Origin: Mixophyes australis
Taxonomy: Eukaryota > Chordata > Amphibia > Anura > Limnodynastidae
Reading direction: 5' to 3'
Assembly (NCBI GenBank): GCA_036250195.1
Contig: JAVHZZ010000008.1
Location: 8,546,434 to 8,610,433, forward strand
DNA length: 64,000 nt
The notes under the pieces are model-generated. The model was not told the origin of the DNA, made no database searches, and saw nothing but the letters and a program-made list of their open reading frames with translations. The translations under genes and the position numbers were made by a program. The stretch's first letter is position 1. Each line of letters starts with the position of its first letter. Below are positions 1 through 11,377 of the stretch, piece after piece.

Positions 1-119
1 CGGCTGGTGGTGTACAGGGATGAGGCGCAGTACAGGGACGAGGAGAATCTGGACGTTTTCCAGGTGGAGCTGCAGAAGAAGAGCGGGCGGGGCCTGGGGC
101 TGAGCATTGTGGGTAAGAG
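1..119 (+). CDS. patj: patj exon A: start of PDZ8
   Basis: Open from base 1 in frame 1 and continuing left of the window. It encodes an acidic linker ([10 protein letters not shown]) and the first PDZ strand with the carboxylate-binding loop [12 protein letters not shown]. Two GT donors are possible, at 113 and at 120. The one at 120 (ag|gtaagg) keeps the conserved GKR and joins the next exon in frame as AG|G, so I end the exon at 119. Confidence 0.9.
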
Positions 120-435
120 GTAAGGTTCGGCATGACTGTGACATCGACCATTGAGGAACATCTCTCAGGTAGAAAGTTACAGGGGTCGGACAGCAATAAA
201 TCAAATGAACGTAGTTTCAGTTTTTATGGACTTGCTGAGACGTTGTTACAGACAGGTGTCTCTTTAATTAAATGTATTGTTTTATATTATCACTGAGGTT
301 AAGGGTAATTTTGAAGGTTAGAGGGCCGAACCGAAGTGTATTAGGTTGTCTAGCACTGATTTAGGTAAAGCTGTTTATTCTTATATATTTATTATATTAT
401 TTATTGTCTTTTGGATATGATACAGTACTCTTTGG

Positions 436-577
436 TGCATATTCAATTGTTGGCGGTTTCCGCCGCGGAAAAACTATTACCATTATTACGGTAATACTAG
501 CCGGATTTCAGTTCGCAGCTCCCTGAGCCACGGGGCGCGTTACTTTTGGCTGTAACGCCAACAATTGAATATCCCCC
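436..577. mobile_element. Palindromic MITE, short copy (ATTCAATTGTTGGCG ends)
   Basis: The ends are inverted copies of ATATTCAATTGTTGGCG, and the middle holds the self-complementary stretch ATTACCATTATTACGGTAAT. Related elements with the same ATTCAATT end are at 11151-11377 and 43475-43690. It lies in the first patj intron seen here. No coding capacity. Confidence 0.75.
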
Positions 578-1326
578 TTTGTAGCCAATGTAGAACTGAA
601 ATGTATCATATCCAAGATAATTATTAACTCTATTCACATGACTTAAACTTCCATTGCTGAGTAACGTGAAATAAAGTCACCGATCCTCCGGATTGAAGCC
701 CCCGGGGGACAAATCTGCTCTATAGTGTGTCTTGCGTTTGAGTCTGCAGAGGGAGGGGCCTGGGTGCTGGAGGACCAATCGGAAGCCACAAACATGATGT
801 TTTAATAAAGGATAAACTTGCATGTAAAAATATCTGTTCTACAATTTTAGGATTATTTGTTAATCTAAACACAAGTTAGTTGTAGCAGAGGGTCGTGTTC
901 ACATGGTAATGAGATGAAGACATCCAGCTAGAACTCACAGATATAAGTGTATTGTTGTGGCAGATGTATTATACAATATCCCGATACATGATGATGATCT
1001 ATGTCTGACACTTACTGGAAATATAATTTCACAGCGTAGTCCTAACAACATTTGCAGCAAGTTAGTTGTGATTCCATGTTTATAACATATATATTACTAT
1101 TTGTTTTTGTTTCCTCTTAACCAGTTTGTATTTGACATAATCACTTGACTTTCACAAGAAGTTACTTTATATATCACAGGTTATTTCTCGAGACTGATCA
1201 ATCATTTCCCTAGATTGTGACCGTCTTTGTCCCAGCTGCTGTTGTGCGTCTCCTGGGAATGAGGAATTGATGGATCCGTGAGTCGCTCACCACAATAATA
1301 TATACGTTTATTGCTCTGTCTTCCAG

Positions 1327-1474
1327 GACCGGCAGCGGAGTCTTCATATCGGACATTGTGAAGGGGGGAGCCGCCGACTATGACCGGACATTAATGCAGG
1401 GGGATCAGATCCTATCAGTCAATGGTGAGGACGTGAGGAACGCCTCCCAGGAATTTGTGGCCACCATATTAAAG
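1327..1474 (+). CDS. patj: patj exon B: core of PDZ8
   Basis: Acceptor ttccag|gacc and donor aaag|gtaaga. It encodes [20 protein letters not shown] followed by the [12 protein letters not shown] strand and the alpha-B helix ([11 protein letters not shown]), the canonical PDZ core. The exon starts in phase 2 and ends in phase 0. It is highly like the PATJ/MPDZ family. Confidence 0.95.
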
Positions 1475-3511
1475 GTAAGAACTGGAGAGTAACTTGGAGA
1501 TAGACATTATGTACACGGACGAGCTTCTAGAGTGTTTAGTAACGTCCAGAATCCGGGCTTTGTTCAGTCTCTCGAAGTTCCCCACCCAGATGTTGTCTCC
1601 TGTCCCTGCGTAACGGCTCTTTCACTTGTTACTGTACTGCGCTGTGCGTAAGGAGTGATTTATCCGCGCTGAAACTGCGGAGCACATAGGGAGGTTCCCA
1701 GCTCGGTGGACAGTAACAATCTGTAGACTGTAAATACGATAGATTATCTGGACTCCTGGTGCAGTTTCAATGCTGCTGGTATCATGGTCCAATCACATTG
1801 TATCATCCGCTCAATTCATACCGAATAAAGCCGCCCGTACGTAAGGACAGGATTGTACCCCTAATAGTTTCCATGTGTCCTTGCTTTCTCAGCATGGTCC
1901 TATTTTTTTTAATCACATTATTTTCCAGCAGGTCAGACTCCTGCACCTACTGTAAGTTATCAGAGGTGGATTAAGAGGGTAGAACTGGTTACTGTGTTAT
2001 CACCTAAAAGGAAACCAAGGTTGTGTTTTATGGACTCTGCAAACTTCATATCACAATGGCGTCCGGTGATTCAAACATTATGGGCCTGATTCTGAGTGAG
2101 ACGTTGGCCCGTAGCGTATCTTTGTGTTTATTCACACTGTTCAGAAAGTGACCGTACGTAACTGCGACTATTCAGATCAGAAACTTTTCAGCACTTTGGA
2201 CTCAGGCGCAGACACGGCTGAAAAAAGTGGTTTTATTTTTGTGGGTGTTCTGGGTCAGGTGTAAATAGATGATGACGAACACCCGAACTAGAGAACCGCT
2301 TGTAATTAAATGTTTGCGAATGATTCGCAGACGCTTATTGAGACTTTAGTAGTCGCTCGGCCACAGACTAGGATGTGCCAAGTAGCAAAATGAAATAAAT
2401 GATTTATTATTTTCTGTACGCATGTGGGGAAGTAGTTCCTGCTGTATTAGGTTATTCAATTTTAAATGATGCTTAATAATAAGTGTGTTCGGAACTTATA
2501 AGATAAAAGGTTTTGTACAAGGTCACAGGTTGGATGTAAGTGTCTGAGGGGCGTCTGTCGTTCAGACGTATCTGCTGCTCGTTCAACTCTGTATCCGGCG
2601 GACATTCACATACACTTGTCTGCAGTTTTCCTAAGTGCACGTTACACTTGTGTTCCCCTCTGAACCAGACCCTATGCGTCATTAATTTCTCTTTGTGGAC
2701 CCAGACTCCACATTAATAATTATCTCTCTGGCTGCACCTTTCCGCAGCCCATAACCTGATCAGGAACATTTTCTACTTTCTATTTTGTTTGATCAAATCC
2801 AGCATTATAAATAAAAGTTGCAAAGTATACTGTGTGTAAAATGTGTGTACACGGACATATGACCTGGTCGTGGAATCATGAAGAGCGCAGTTGAGGCCGT
2901 CCTGTGGGCTGAACCGTATGAGAATGCAGCTCGTCCGCTCGCTAGGAAGAAAACACATTACTGACTCTGTGTGTGTCTTAGCGAATAGACAAGTGAGTTG
3001 TTTTCTGTTGGTTCAGCCCTTCCACTATGTGTAAATGATGGGGGTTCTATCATGTCCTGAACAAACCCAGTAATTAGTAGCCTATAACTAATCCTTTCTC
3101 TTGTGGTGCTAAATCTATAACTTCACACATCCATCCAGGGCTCCCATCATCTAGGTTGCTGTGGGGAACAAGGCTCTGTATTCTGTATACACATCACAGA
3201 TTGTTGTCCCTTGCGCTGGTGATGTAGAGAATCCTGCTCGGAAACATTCCCCGCTGTGCTTGTCCTGTGTAATTTATAGAACTTGTCAAACCTCGCGCGT
3301 TTCACCGTGACGCGTCCATTTGTTGTTGGTTGTAAATCCAATTTCAATCCCCCTCTCTCTCTCTGTGGTTTCCTGAAGCTTGTGTAAATGTATTTATCTG
3401 TCGTGTCAGCCAATGACTGTCCCCGGCCGCAATGTCGGGATGGCGGTGTGCGATTTACCGTGGGATTCCCCGTGGCTGTGATTTTTAAAGCGACTTGTGT
3501 TTTATCTCCAG

Positions 3512-3598
3512 TGCGCACAAGGACTCGTTCATCTGGAGATCGGGAGACTGCGAGTGGGGTCTTGGTCGTCCTCCAGGAACTCGTATGACGGCAGCCAG
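3512..3598 (+). CDS. patj: patj exon C: end of PDZ8 and linker
   Basis: A phase 0/0 exon of 29 codons after a tttatctccag acceptor, with donor cag|gtgcga. It encodes the last PDZ strand ([18 protein letters not shown]) and the start of a serine-rich linker. The sequence CAQGLV.LEIGRLR is characteristic of PATJ. Confidence 0.93.
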
Positions 3599-4025
3599 GT
3601 GCGATGCCCAATGTTTTCTACTTATGATTGACGTAGAGAAATGTTTTATATTGTGTTCCAGTTGCTGCAGTTATTCAGCTTTAGCACATTGCTGACTGTT
3701 AGACAACACTGACCAATCAAATGACCAGAGAGAATTCTAAAAACATATAAAATTAAATTAAAGGACACTTTTGCAAATCATTTGAAAGGAAAATCTTAAA
3801 TGTGGCTGAATCTTTGCACTTAATCTTTATTGCACCCCAATATGTCTGTGGTTGCCCCTGACAGCCGTTGGCGTAAATAAGACTCGTTATATTAATGGGA
3901 GATGTCTCATGAGCCTCTCATTATCCTGATGCCCGTACTATTGAGACACTGATATTATTTAAAAAAAAAATGGCTGCCAGAATTTTGTGCAGGTGACGCG
4001 TTCACAGCATCTGAGAGTCGCTCGA

Positions 4026-4122
4026 TATCATCATCATCATCAGTTATTTATATAGCGCCACTAATTCCACAGCGCTGTACAGAGAACTCACATCAGTCCC
4101 TGCCCCTTTGGAGCTTACTACC
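4026..4122 (-). mobile_element. tRNA-headed SINE, tail fragment
   Basis: Only the 3' end of the SINE family seen in full at 5998 and 48947 is present: a (CAT)n tract, then TATATAGCGCCACTAATTCC and the TCAGTCCCTGCCCC segment. The head with the tRNA-like promoter is missing. Confidence 0.8.
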
Positions 4123-5311
4123 ATGTTTTTGTCTTGAGTTATCCCAAATGCAGAATTTTTCCAACAGTTGTTTTTTTTGGAAACATGATGCGAGATCAGT
4201 GATCACTTCAACATACTCTGCTCCGTACTATTATATCCTGATATTTTAGGCAATTTTGCGACAGTGAAACCCTGTTTGGCTTTTCCTGTGTGCGACCCCT
4301 AGCTGCCTGTTCCAGCACTACACCGGGCAATTCTCACATCGATATTATTCTTTGTCTTTTATGAAGTTATTTAATTGTATAACTTCTTCCTCGATAAATC
4401 CTTATAATGTGACAGTGGACAAATAGATTAATGTGTTATTGCCTGTAGCAGCCAATCAGTTGTTTGCGTACATTGGTCAATCTCGCCCCAGACGGACAGT
4501 TGCCTGAGATGCTCTGCAGAGTATGGGCACAGTGTTATTATATAACTTATATGTCGGTTGTAGGCGCTCCAGCTGTAGGTGACCTTGTCCTGTAGCAGAA
4601 ATGCCACAAATCAGTGATTCCTATTGACGAGCTCTGATAATAAAACCAATGTACTTAATAAAGAGCTAATACTGCAGCGGCTTAATTGCAATCAATGACT
4701 TTGTCCTGCGCAAATCCCTCAATTCATAGTATGCTGGGTCGATATAACTGCTTCCCGCTGAATGAATGCTGTGCGCGGTCCTTTATACGGCCGTCCTGTG
4801 TGCTGAGACAATTATCTGGCACTAGAGCGAGCGCTATGGAAACAGAAGTCATTATTTCAGGTTTCTACGCTTCAGTGGTAATTACATACAAGTCAGTGGC
4901 CTCATTCTTATGTGGGTAAACGTTACAGGCTCTGCAGCCGAGTCTGCGGACTCAGCACATGAGATGTAGCCAGAGACCACCGAGATTCTGCCCCAATATT
5001 TCTGCAGAATGCATTATATGCTGTAAACGCTGGGTCCACCCCCTCTTATGAAGTGTCAGTAGAACAGTACATCGCTCATCCTGCCCAGAGAATCTTATCT
5101 GTGTATTTTAATTTATTATCAGAAATCTGATGTAAGCTACAGGGAGTTATTAACGAACATAGTGCAGATGTGGACCTTGCTCATAGCATCCAATTAACTT
5201 TGACCCATTAAGTGTAAATTAGACAGTGACGGCTAATTTCGAAATACTTTAATGCACCTTTGTCTATTATACTTTGGACAAAATAAAAACCCCAATAGGC
5301 ACCAATGGAAC

Positions 5312-5326
5312 AGTGCCCCCTGCTGG
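5312..5326 (-). promoter_or_regulatory. CTCF-type motif (minus strand)
   Basis: The minus strand reads CCAGCAGGGGGCACT, which fits the 15-base consensus CCASYAGRKGGCRSY at every position. In a patj intron. Motif match only; occupancy is unknown. Confidence 0.6.
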
Positions 5327-5724
5327 CTGAAATACCAAAAACATTCATAAACATTGATCAGTTGGTGTCACATTCTCATGGGCTTAATTGTAAATGTAAC
5401 TATTTATGTCCTACACTCGGTGCCTCCACCAACGAATCAGTCCCAGACTTCTGCGGTTCCATCACAAATGCTCTTATCACCCAACTCCCCACAGATTAAT
5501 TTATTAAGTGTTCTATTAGTTTGTCCTGGTCTCTCAATCCGCAATCACATCTATCCATAACGTACTGGATCCATCATCTCGCAAGTTGTAACTCTCTCCA
5601 AACTGGGCTGCCCCGTACTAATCTAACTCCATTTATATCCACACCCCCTGTGTTCAAGGTTAATGTCACTCCAAGCTATGGATTTAGTAAACAAATAAAT
5701 GGATTAAATGTACTTTGCTGTACT

Positions 5725-5832
5725 GGCGTACCTCCTGTCTGGCGTACCTCCTGTCTGGCGTACCTCCTGTCTGGCGTACCTCCTGTCTGGCGTACCTCCT
5801 GTCTGGCGTACCTCCTGTCTGGCGTACCTCCC
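5725..5832 (+). repeat. 16-bp tandem repeat, about 6.7 copies
   Basis: GGCGTACCTCCTGTCT is repeated head to tail with no visible differences between units, ending in a partial unit. The homogeneity suggests recent expansion; copy number is probably variable. Confidence 0.97.
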
Positions 5833-5997
5833 TACGTCTGCCGCAATCAGTTAAGGTTGTCCCTTCTCCTAACTGTATGATAAAAGCCCACCTCAGCAGG
5901 AGCTAGGATACCCCCCCCGGGAGGTACAGACATTGTAGGAGTACCCTCACTCACTGAGGCAGCCTTGTGTCATACAGGCAGCGAGTTACTTATGGAC

Positions 5998-6100
5998 ATC
6001 ATCATCTATTTATTTATATAGTGCCACTGTTTCCCAGCGCTATACAGAGAACTCACTCACATCAGTCCCTGCCCCATTGGAGCTTACAGTCTAAATTCCC

Positions 6101-6141
<41 letters not shown>

Positions 6142-6336
6142 GGTCAATTTGATAGCAGCTAATTAACCTACCAGTATGTTTTTGGAGTGTGGTAGAAAAC
6201 CAGAGCACCCAGAGGAAACCCACGCAAACACGGGAAAACATACAAACTCCACACAGATAAGGCCATTGTCGGGAATTGAACTCATGACCCCAGTGCTGTG
6301 AGGCAGAAGTGCTAACCACTGAGCCACCGTGCTGCC
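5998..6336 (-). mobile_element. tRNA-headed SINE, full-length copy with (CA)n interruption
   Basis: Read on the minus strand it starts GGCAGCACGGTGGCTCAGTG, containing an A-box-like TGGCTCAGTGG, followed by a B-box-like GAGTTCAATTCC. A conserved central segment follows (TGTGGAGTTTGTATG, GCGTGGGTTTCCTC), then a tail ending TATATAAATAAATAGATGATGATG. A (CA) microsatellite has expanded inside the copy at about 6103-6138. The central segment resembles that of vertebrate V-SINEs, judged by eye. Confidence 0.85.
6103..6138. repeat. (CA)n microsatellite inside a SINE
   Basis: About 18 uninterrupted CA units within the SINE at 5998-6336. Confidence 0.95.
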
Positions 6337-6856
6337 AAACATGAGTGAAGACGCCTCTCCTGGCCATCATGGTGACCAGCTGGATTGGGTTATTCGCTGG
6401 AACATAGAGAAATTATATTTACCCTTTATGCTTAACATTTTATGAAGTATAAAGGTTGGTTGGAATTAGGTTTGAATGTGGGGATGTGGGTACGGTGATA
6501 AGGGAGGGCAATGGGCATTTTTTTTTTAGCCCACACTTGTCCCAGTTGTCGTCCAGCTTCACACTTTCCCTTTCATCCATCTCTGTTTTCTCCAGTGTCC
6601 CTGAAGTGTAGGTGGAAGCTGTGAACGCAGCACTTTGTGGGAACATACAATAAGAAATAAATACGTTCCTGCAGGTTTCCATGAAGCTGAGCGGCTTTTC
6701 CTTGTAGCACTTCTTCTACGTGCTAAACAATAACTTCAACGGGGGATTTGAGTCTAATAATAGCCTGCTACGTCCTGTAATTAAATCGTAATGAAATTAT
6801 TATGAAGGCTTCGGAATGTACAAGAATTTAATTACTCTGCAAATCTTTTGTTCCAG

Positions 6857-6974
6857 ATCAGTAAGAGCAGCTCTCACAGCGCTCAGCCGCCCTCGCTCGC
6901 CCCGGTCGTTTCCAACGCACAGAATTTCACAAGCGCCAAGAGGTCGTCTGCGCCGTCCTCTCAGAGGAACTCTG
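6857..6974 (+). CDS. patj: patj exon D: Ser/Pro-rich linker between PDZ8 and PDZ9
   Basis: Acceptor tgttccag, donor tctg|gtaata, ending in phase 1. The 39 codons are rich in Ser, Pro, Ala and Gln (SSSHSAQPPSLAPVV, SAPSSQRNSG) with no domain, matching the disordered linker in vertebrate PATJ. The exon is GC-rich compared with its flanking introns. Confidence 0.88.
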
Positions 6975-7181
6975 GTAATAACCGCTGCGCTACGTTCTCT
7001 GTGCTTCCCGCAGAGTATTGCTCCCGCCGGCAGCGGTGGCTTAGTGTTAGGGGTCTCACATGTGACCCCGACTTCTCTAACGACAGACACAATGCATTGA
7101 AAAATAAAACATGAAGGGTACTAGAATATATTAACTGTAGATTATATTATTAATACTTCACCTGCAATTGATTGGAGATCT

Positions 7182-7196
7182 CCACTAGGGGGCAGT
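7182..7196 (+). promoter_or_regulatory. CTCF-type motif (plus strand)
   Basis: CCACTAGGGGGCAGT fits CCASYAGRKGGCRSY at every position. It lies in a patj intron just left of two MITEs. Confidence 0.62.
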
Positions 7197-7238
7197 AGAA
7201 TTACTATGAGACTGCACCAGACTGTGTCAGCGGGTGGG

Positions 7239-7402
7239 GTACGTATTTCTGATGACCGTAATCCTGACAAGAATGATAGTGATTATATACTGTACATCTA
7301 ATTTATGGTATGTAGATATTTACTCACCAACGCGCTGATAATCATGATTTTTATGACTGTGTCATTCTTGTCGGGATTAGTGTCATCGGAAATGCGTACA
7401 CC
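7239..7402. mobile_element. Inverted-repeat MITE
   Basis: The left arm (TACGTATTTCTGATGACCGT, then AATCCTGACAAGAATGATA) pairs with the right arm at about 7361-7402 (TGTCATTCTTGTCGGGATTA...GCGTACA) over about 40 bp with a handful of mismatches. Non-coding. It abuts the hAT MITE that follows. Confidence 0.65.
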
Positions 7403-7418
7403 AACCGTACAGCAGCTA

Positions 7419-7584
7419 CAGGGCCGTAACTAGGGCTGTGTGACAGGGGCGACCGCCCAGGGCGCAACGCTGAAGGGGGGCGCAGTTTAGGAATATTTTA
7501 GGTTAATTTGGTTAAAATTGAGGGCTAGGGGGGCGGCATTTGTCTTTCTCACCCGAGGCGCTAGAATTCTAAGTTACAGCTCTG
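7419..7584. mobile_element. hAT-type MITE with 8-bp target duplication
   Basis: Ends CAGGGCCGTAACTAG and (inverted) CAGAGCTGTAACTTAG. Flanks AGCAGCTA and AGCCGCTA agree at 7 of 8 bases, the 8-bp duplication expected of hAT insertions. Non-coding, in the patj intron before the 38-nt exon. Confidence 0.78.
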
Positions 7585-8116
7585 AGCCGCTATTCCTGCA
7601 GGGTAGTAGCGCTGTAATAATGGTACTCATTGTTCTACGTCGCCTGATGTGAGGGATTAGTCACCCAATCAAAGCTGACAGCACTAATAAACTCTAGTTT
7701 CTTATCCACTGTATCTATTCCCGTTTAGCTGTAGCACCTCCACTGTAATCTCTAATATATTTACTTAAATAACGTCTATTGATAAGTAATTTTTCCTTTT
7801 ATTGGTGCGACGGTTCCCTCTGCACTGAGCGCTAACCTGTCCTCGCTACTCACCAGAATCCATGGGTTATATATATATATGGATGCACATAATAGACGGA
7901 GAGGAGAGAGAAAGATTCATGCTGCTCCCAGGATGTTATGTGTCGGACGAGCTAATGGGGGGGACACAGAGAGGACAGACAGATATTGGGGAGCAGTTAA
8001 TGTTGGGCAGATGAGACAGAGGGGTGGATGATTGAGTGGTGGAGGGGACTTTTGGGTCAGGTCTGCTGTATCACATAGGAGATAATCTGCTCATGTCTCT
8101 TTACCTCTCGCTCTAG

Positions 8117-8154
8117 GTACAGAACTGGAGCCCAGGACTGTAGAGATCAGCAGG
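8117..8154 (+). CDS. patj: patj exon E: 38-nt small exon entering PDZ9
   Basis: A very short exon between ctctag|gtac and agg|gtaagt. It completes a Gly codon split from exon D (G|GT) and reads TELEPRTVEISR, the first strand of PDZ9. Phase in is 1 and phase out is 0. At 38 nt it is easily missed by gene finders, but both boundaries and the peptide fit the family. Confidence 0.88.
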
Positions 8155-8234
8155 GTAAGTGCCGACATCCACAGAACATGGATCTCTGGTCGTAGAGATC
8201 ACAACGTAACTCGTCCTTGTGTCTCCACCCTCAG

Positions 8235-8357
8235 GGTCCCAATGACGCTCTAGGGATCAGTATAGCGGGTGGAAAAGAGAGCCCCTTGGGTGACGTTCCT
8301 GTGTTCATCGCCATGATCCAGGCCAGCGGCGTCGCAGCTCGCTCTAACAAACTGAAA
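8235..8357 (+). CDS. patj: patj exon F: N-terminal half of PDZ9
   Basis: A phase 0/0 exon of 41 codons: [13 protein letters not shown] with the ALGIS ligand-binding loop, then [20 protein letters not shown] and KLK. Acceptor accctcag and donor aaa|gtaagt. The GG.ESPLGD insertion between strands is typical of PATJ/MPDZ PDZ9-type domains. Confidence 0.95.
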
Positions 8358-8387
8358 GTAAGTGTATTACCCCGTCTCCGCATGTGT

Positions 8388-8440
8388 GTGAGCGGCCTCG
8401 CTGTGAGCGGCCTCGCTGTGAGCGGCCTCGCTGTGAGCGA
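8388..8440 (+). repeat. 15-bp tandem repeat just after a patj exon
   Basis: GTGAGCGGCCTCGCT is repeated three times with a fourth partial unit. It lies 30 bp downstream of the donor of exon F. Each unit contains a GTGAGC donor-like word. Confidence 0.95.
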
Positions 8441-9744
8441 TACTGTACTCAGGGCAAAGACAAGTCCATGATAGTGGATGATCTACTTAACAAAAGAGAG
8501 AGTGATAAGTATTGTTGTAAATCATTTATAATATGTCAGCACACAAGTAGGTAAGATGCAGAAACACTTTAATGCACACGCTGGACGGCCCTGATCAGAG
8601 GAGCTTACACTCGGTTCTGTACTTAGTCTGACGCGCTTTAGGTGGTTAATATAAGAGGAGCATAAAATGTTTTCTTTAATAATAGAACAGTCTGTTGTTA
8701 CCATTGGATGTCTGTAACCAGAATGATCATTTTTCCTATGTAACAGAATTATTATAATGGTTATATCATGTAACATACATGTATACTTGCTACATACAGT
8801 CATAACATGTAACAAGATCTGGGACTCTGTCACATGATCACCCAGTGAGTAAATATCATTATCATATATTATGGGACGTGTGTTCTGTGGCACAATGTCA
8901 TGGTGACAATGATCTTATGGAAGCCGTATTAGGGGGGTGATATTGGGGTATTTGGATGGCGGTATCAGGGGCAAACACGGCGTTTCCACACCACGCCACC
9001 AGTGGGCGTGACCAGCCTGCATGGGGGCGTGGCTATAATATTAGACAGTGCTTGGCTGCTCTCCAACTCTTCCTATTCCCATAATATACATGGGCAATGC
9101 TGTGTGCACTACTGTTAGGTGCACGCAGCTCTCCCTTTTCCAGCAGAGTTGTGTGAAGCGGGGGCAGGGTCCAGCCACCTCAATTATACAGTGCCCCAGG
9201 CTTGGAAGGGGGTTTCCAGGCTCTAGAAACCCTCCACCTCGGTTTGTCTATGGGTATTGCTTACAGCATACTTTTTTCCTGTTTCCTCTGCTTACACTTA
9301 CAGATAAATTCCTTTTAAATTTAGTAACGGGGAGTGTTGAGAGTATAAATGTGGGCATGTTATCGATATATATTTACCCTGGTGTTTGCTTTTCCGCTGT
9401 AACTGCACTGATAAATCCCTTTATTACTGTCGCACATTACACACAGTATTTATCCCTGTTCTCTGCTAATTTACCAGAATGTCACCCTGGTAAATATTCC
9501 CACTGTGCAGCATTGTACCGCGGGTTTAATTGTCATTGTGTGACATTCGTGTGCAGCTGTGTTATAGTAAAGTCTGCTCATTATTAAACGTTGCGTCTTC
9601 AGTAGCGATTCATGTATCCTTGGTCTGCGTTTCACCCGATAGCAGGTATCTCTGGGTTACGGCAGCGTTGTACCATGTGCATGATGTTATCCATATTGAT
9701 TAATGGCACCGTTACACACGTACTGTCGTTTCTTGCACACCCAG
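8441..9744 (+). other. patj: patj intron between PDZ9 halves
   Basis: Contains the 15-bp repeat at its start. Around 8940-9250 there is GC-rich text with a GGGTTTCCAGGCTCTAGAAACCC hairpin-like segment (near 9208-9230), probably a decayed repeat. Otherwise nothing recognised. Confidence 0.5.
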
Positions 9745-9849
9745 GTGGGAGATCGCATTGTCAGCATTAACCAGCAGCCACTGGACGGCCTCTCGCACGC
9801 GGACGTGGTCAACATTCTGAAGAGTGCCTACGGCAGCATCACCCTGCAG
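9745..9849 (+). CDS. patj: patj exon G: C-terminal half of PDZ9
   Basis: A phase 0/0 exon of 35 codons: [20 protein letters not shown], then [15 protein letters not shown]. This is the strand-D to helix-B part of PDZ9; the His at the start of helix B (SHAD) is the usual class I ligand determinant. Acceptor cacccag, donor cag|gtaggc. Confidence 0.95.
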
Positions 9850-10618
9850 GTAGGCTGGCAGCGTGGTACAGACCTGTGAGCGGCTGATAATTGGTGCTCT
9901 GACCGTGAGCTCAGCTCAGGGGATCGAGAGACGATTATAACCACAAGCAGAGAACCTCGGTGTTAGCGGGGATGAGGAAACGCCTCAGGTCTGGAAATTG
10001 CAGTGTGCTGGAGCTGTGAATGGATTGTCATTAAGTGTATTAACGTCATTGTAAGAGGAGCTCCCGGCTCACTGAGACGGATGGATCACTGATGTGATTT
10101 CATCTGTAACAATATTTAAACTGCTGCTTAATATATTTATTATAGAAAACATTGCACTAGGTTATGATTTCCCGACATCTATTCTTTGTGCGAGTTGTCT
10201 GCAAGGCTTTATTCTCCATCATATAACTAGTTATTGCATCTGCAGCCGTCTCTGGGCATTCGGCAGCTTTATCCGCCCTTAGACAAGAGGTTCTTGGTGG
10301 CTTTTGCCCTTTTTATGGAAGGTTTGGTGAGAAATCTTTGCATAGTCCCCTTATATAATTATACTCGGTAACCAAATCTACATTGAATGCCCCCTAACAC
10401 TTTCAGGTCTGGCATTTGGGCCTGAACGCCCATCTCGTTCTCTGATTTGCCTACATATGTGGGCACAGTTAATACGGTTGGATAACGGCTGCACACAGAG
10501 TTAGAAGGGGTCATTGATTGACCAGTTCAGCCAATCTGAGAAAGATCTGAAAGATCAATGTTAGGAGAGAATCGGGATCTGCTCATACACGATGTGATTT
10601 GCAGCCAGTTCAGTCTTA

Positions 10619-10920
10619 GAAGAAGACAGATGTCAGCGCTTATCCTTTACACTGCATATCTGTGTGTGTGTGTCTAGCAAATTGAAAACCTGAGGTATTG
10701 GTTCATATTTTGTTCAAAATATTTAAGCCTGCATCCCAGCGTCAAGGGCACCTCATTATATGCAGGTCCTACACTGACCTATATGCTTTAAACACCATGA
10801 AAATGCAGTTAAAATCAGATGCACTCACCTCCCAGGTATAGGGGTTTAGAAGTCTTAGGAGAGGTAATTGTCCAGCAGGGTTTACAACATTTTTGGGCAC
10901 CTTTAGGTTCTAAGTACAGT
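10619..10920 (+). mobile_element. MITE with GACAGATGTCAGCGC end, right end diverged
   Basis: The left part (AGACAGATGTCAGCGCTTAT, CATATCTGTGTGTG, TTCATATTTTGTTC, TTTAAGCCTGCATC) matches the element at 40399-40764 over about 200 bp, including ACTCACCTCCCAGGTATAGG read in the other orientation. The right boundary is uncertain. Confidence 0.6.
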
Positions 10921-11150
10921 GGACAGTCCAAATAACTAGAAAATCAGTTGTAGAAAATGTTGGGTAGTTTTGTACTTCTGTAGTTTGTACAATAATTATA
11001 CAGAGAGTTCGGGCAGCTTAAAATATTGCTGAAAAACTTTTCATATTTTTTGTGTGATATTTTCATTATCCACTAAAAGGTCATTGGTAAAAAAAATAAA
11101 AAATAGGCTTACAGGAATTTTCGAATAACTAAAGCTAAATAGGAACATTA

Positions 11151-11377
11151 AGGGGGGTATTCAATTGTCGTCGCAAACGTCGAAAATCTCACGGTCCGCG
11201 CACTATTACCGTTATTACGGTAATAGTGCGCAGAGAAAAACGTTACTACGGTAATTTTCTCACTGGATTTCAGCTCGCGGCTCAGGGAGCTGTGAGCTGC
11301 GATCCAGCTAAATATTACCGTAATAATGGTAATATATTTAACGCGCCGCGGAAACCCAACAATTGAATACCCCCCTA
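11151..11377. mobile_element. Palindromic MITE, long copy (GGGGGGTATTCAATTG ends)
   Basis: Inverted ends GGGGGGTATTCAATTG / CAATTGAATACCCCCC enclose several hairpins built from TATTACCGT and ACGGTAATA, and GC-rich GCGCG words. Same family as the element at 436-577, in the large patj intron. Non-coding. Confidence 0.8.

Larger units (their letters stand above)
120..3511 (+). other. patj: patj introns around exon B
   Basis: Apart from the MITE at 436-577 and exon B I see only unique-looking intronic sequence here. Short open frames are not supported by splice sites or recognisable protein. Confidence 0.7.
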
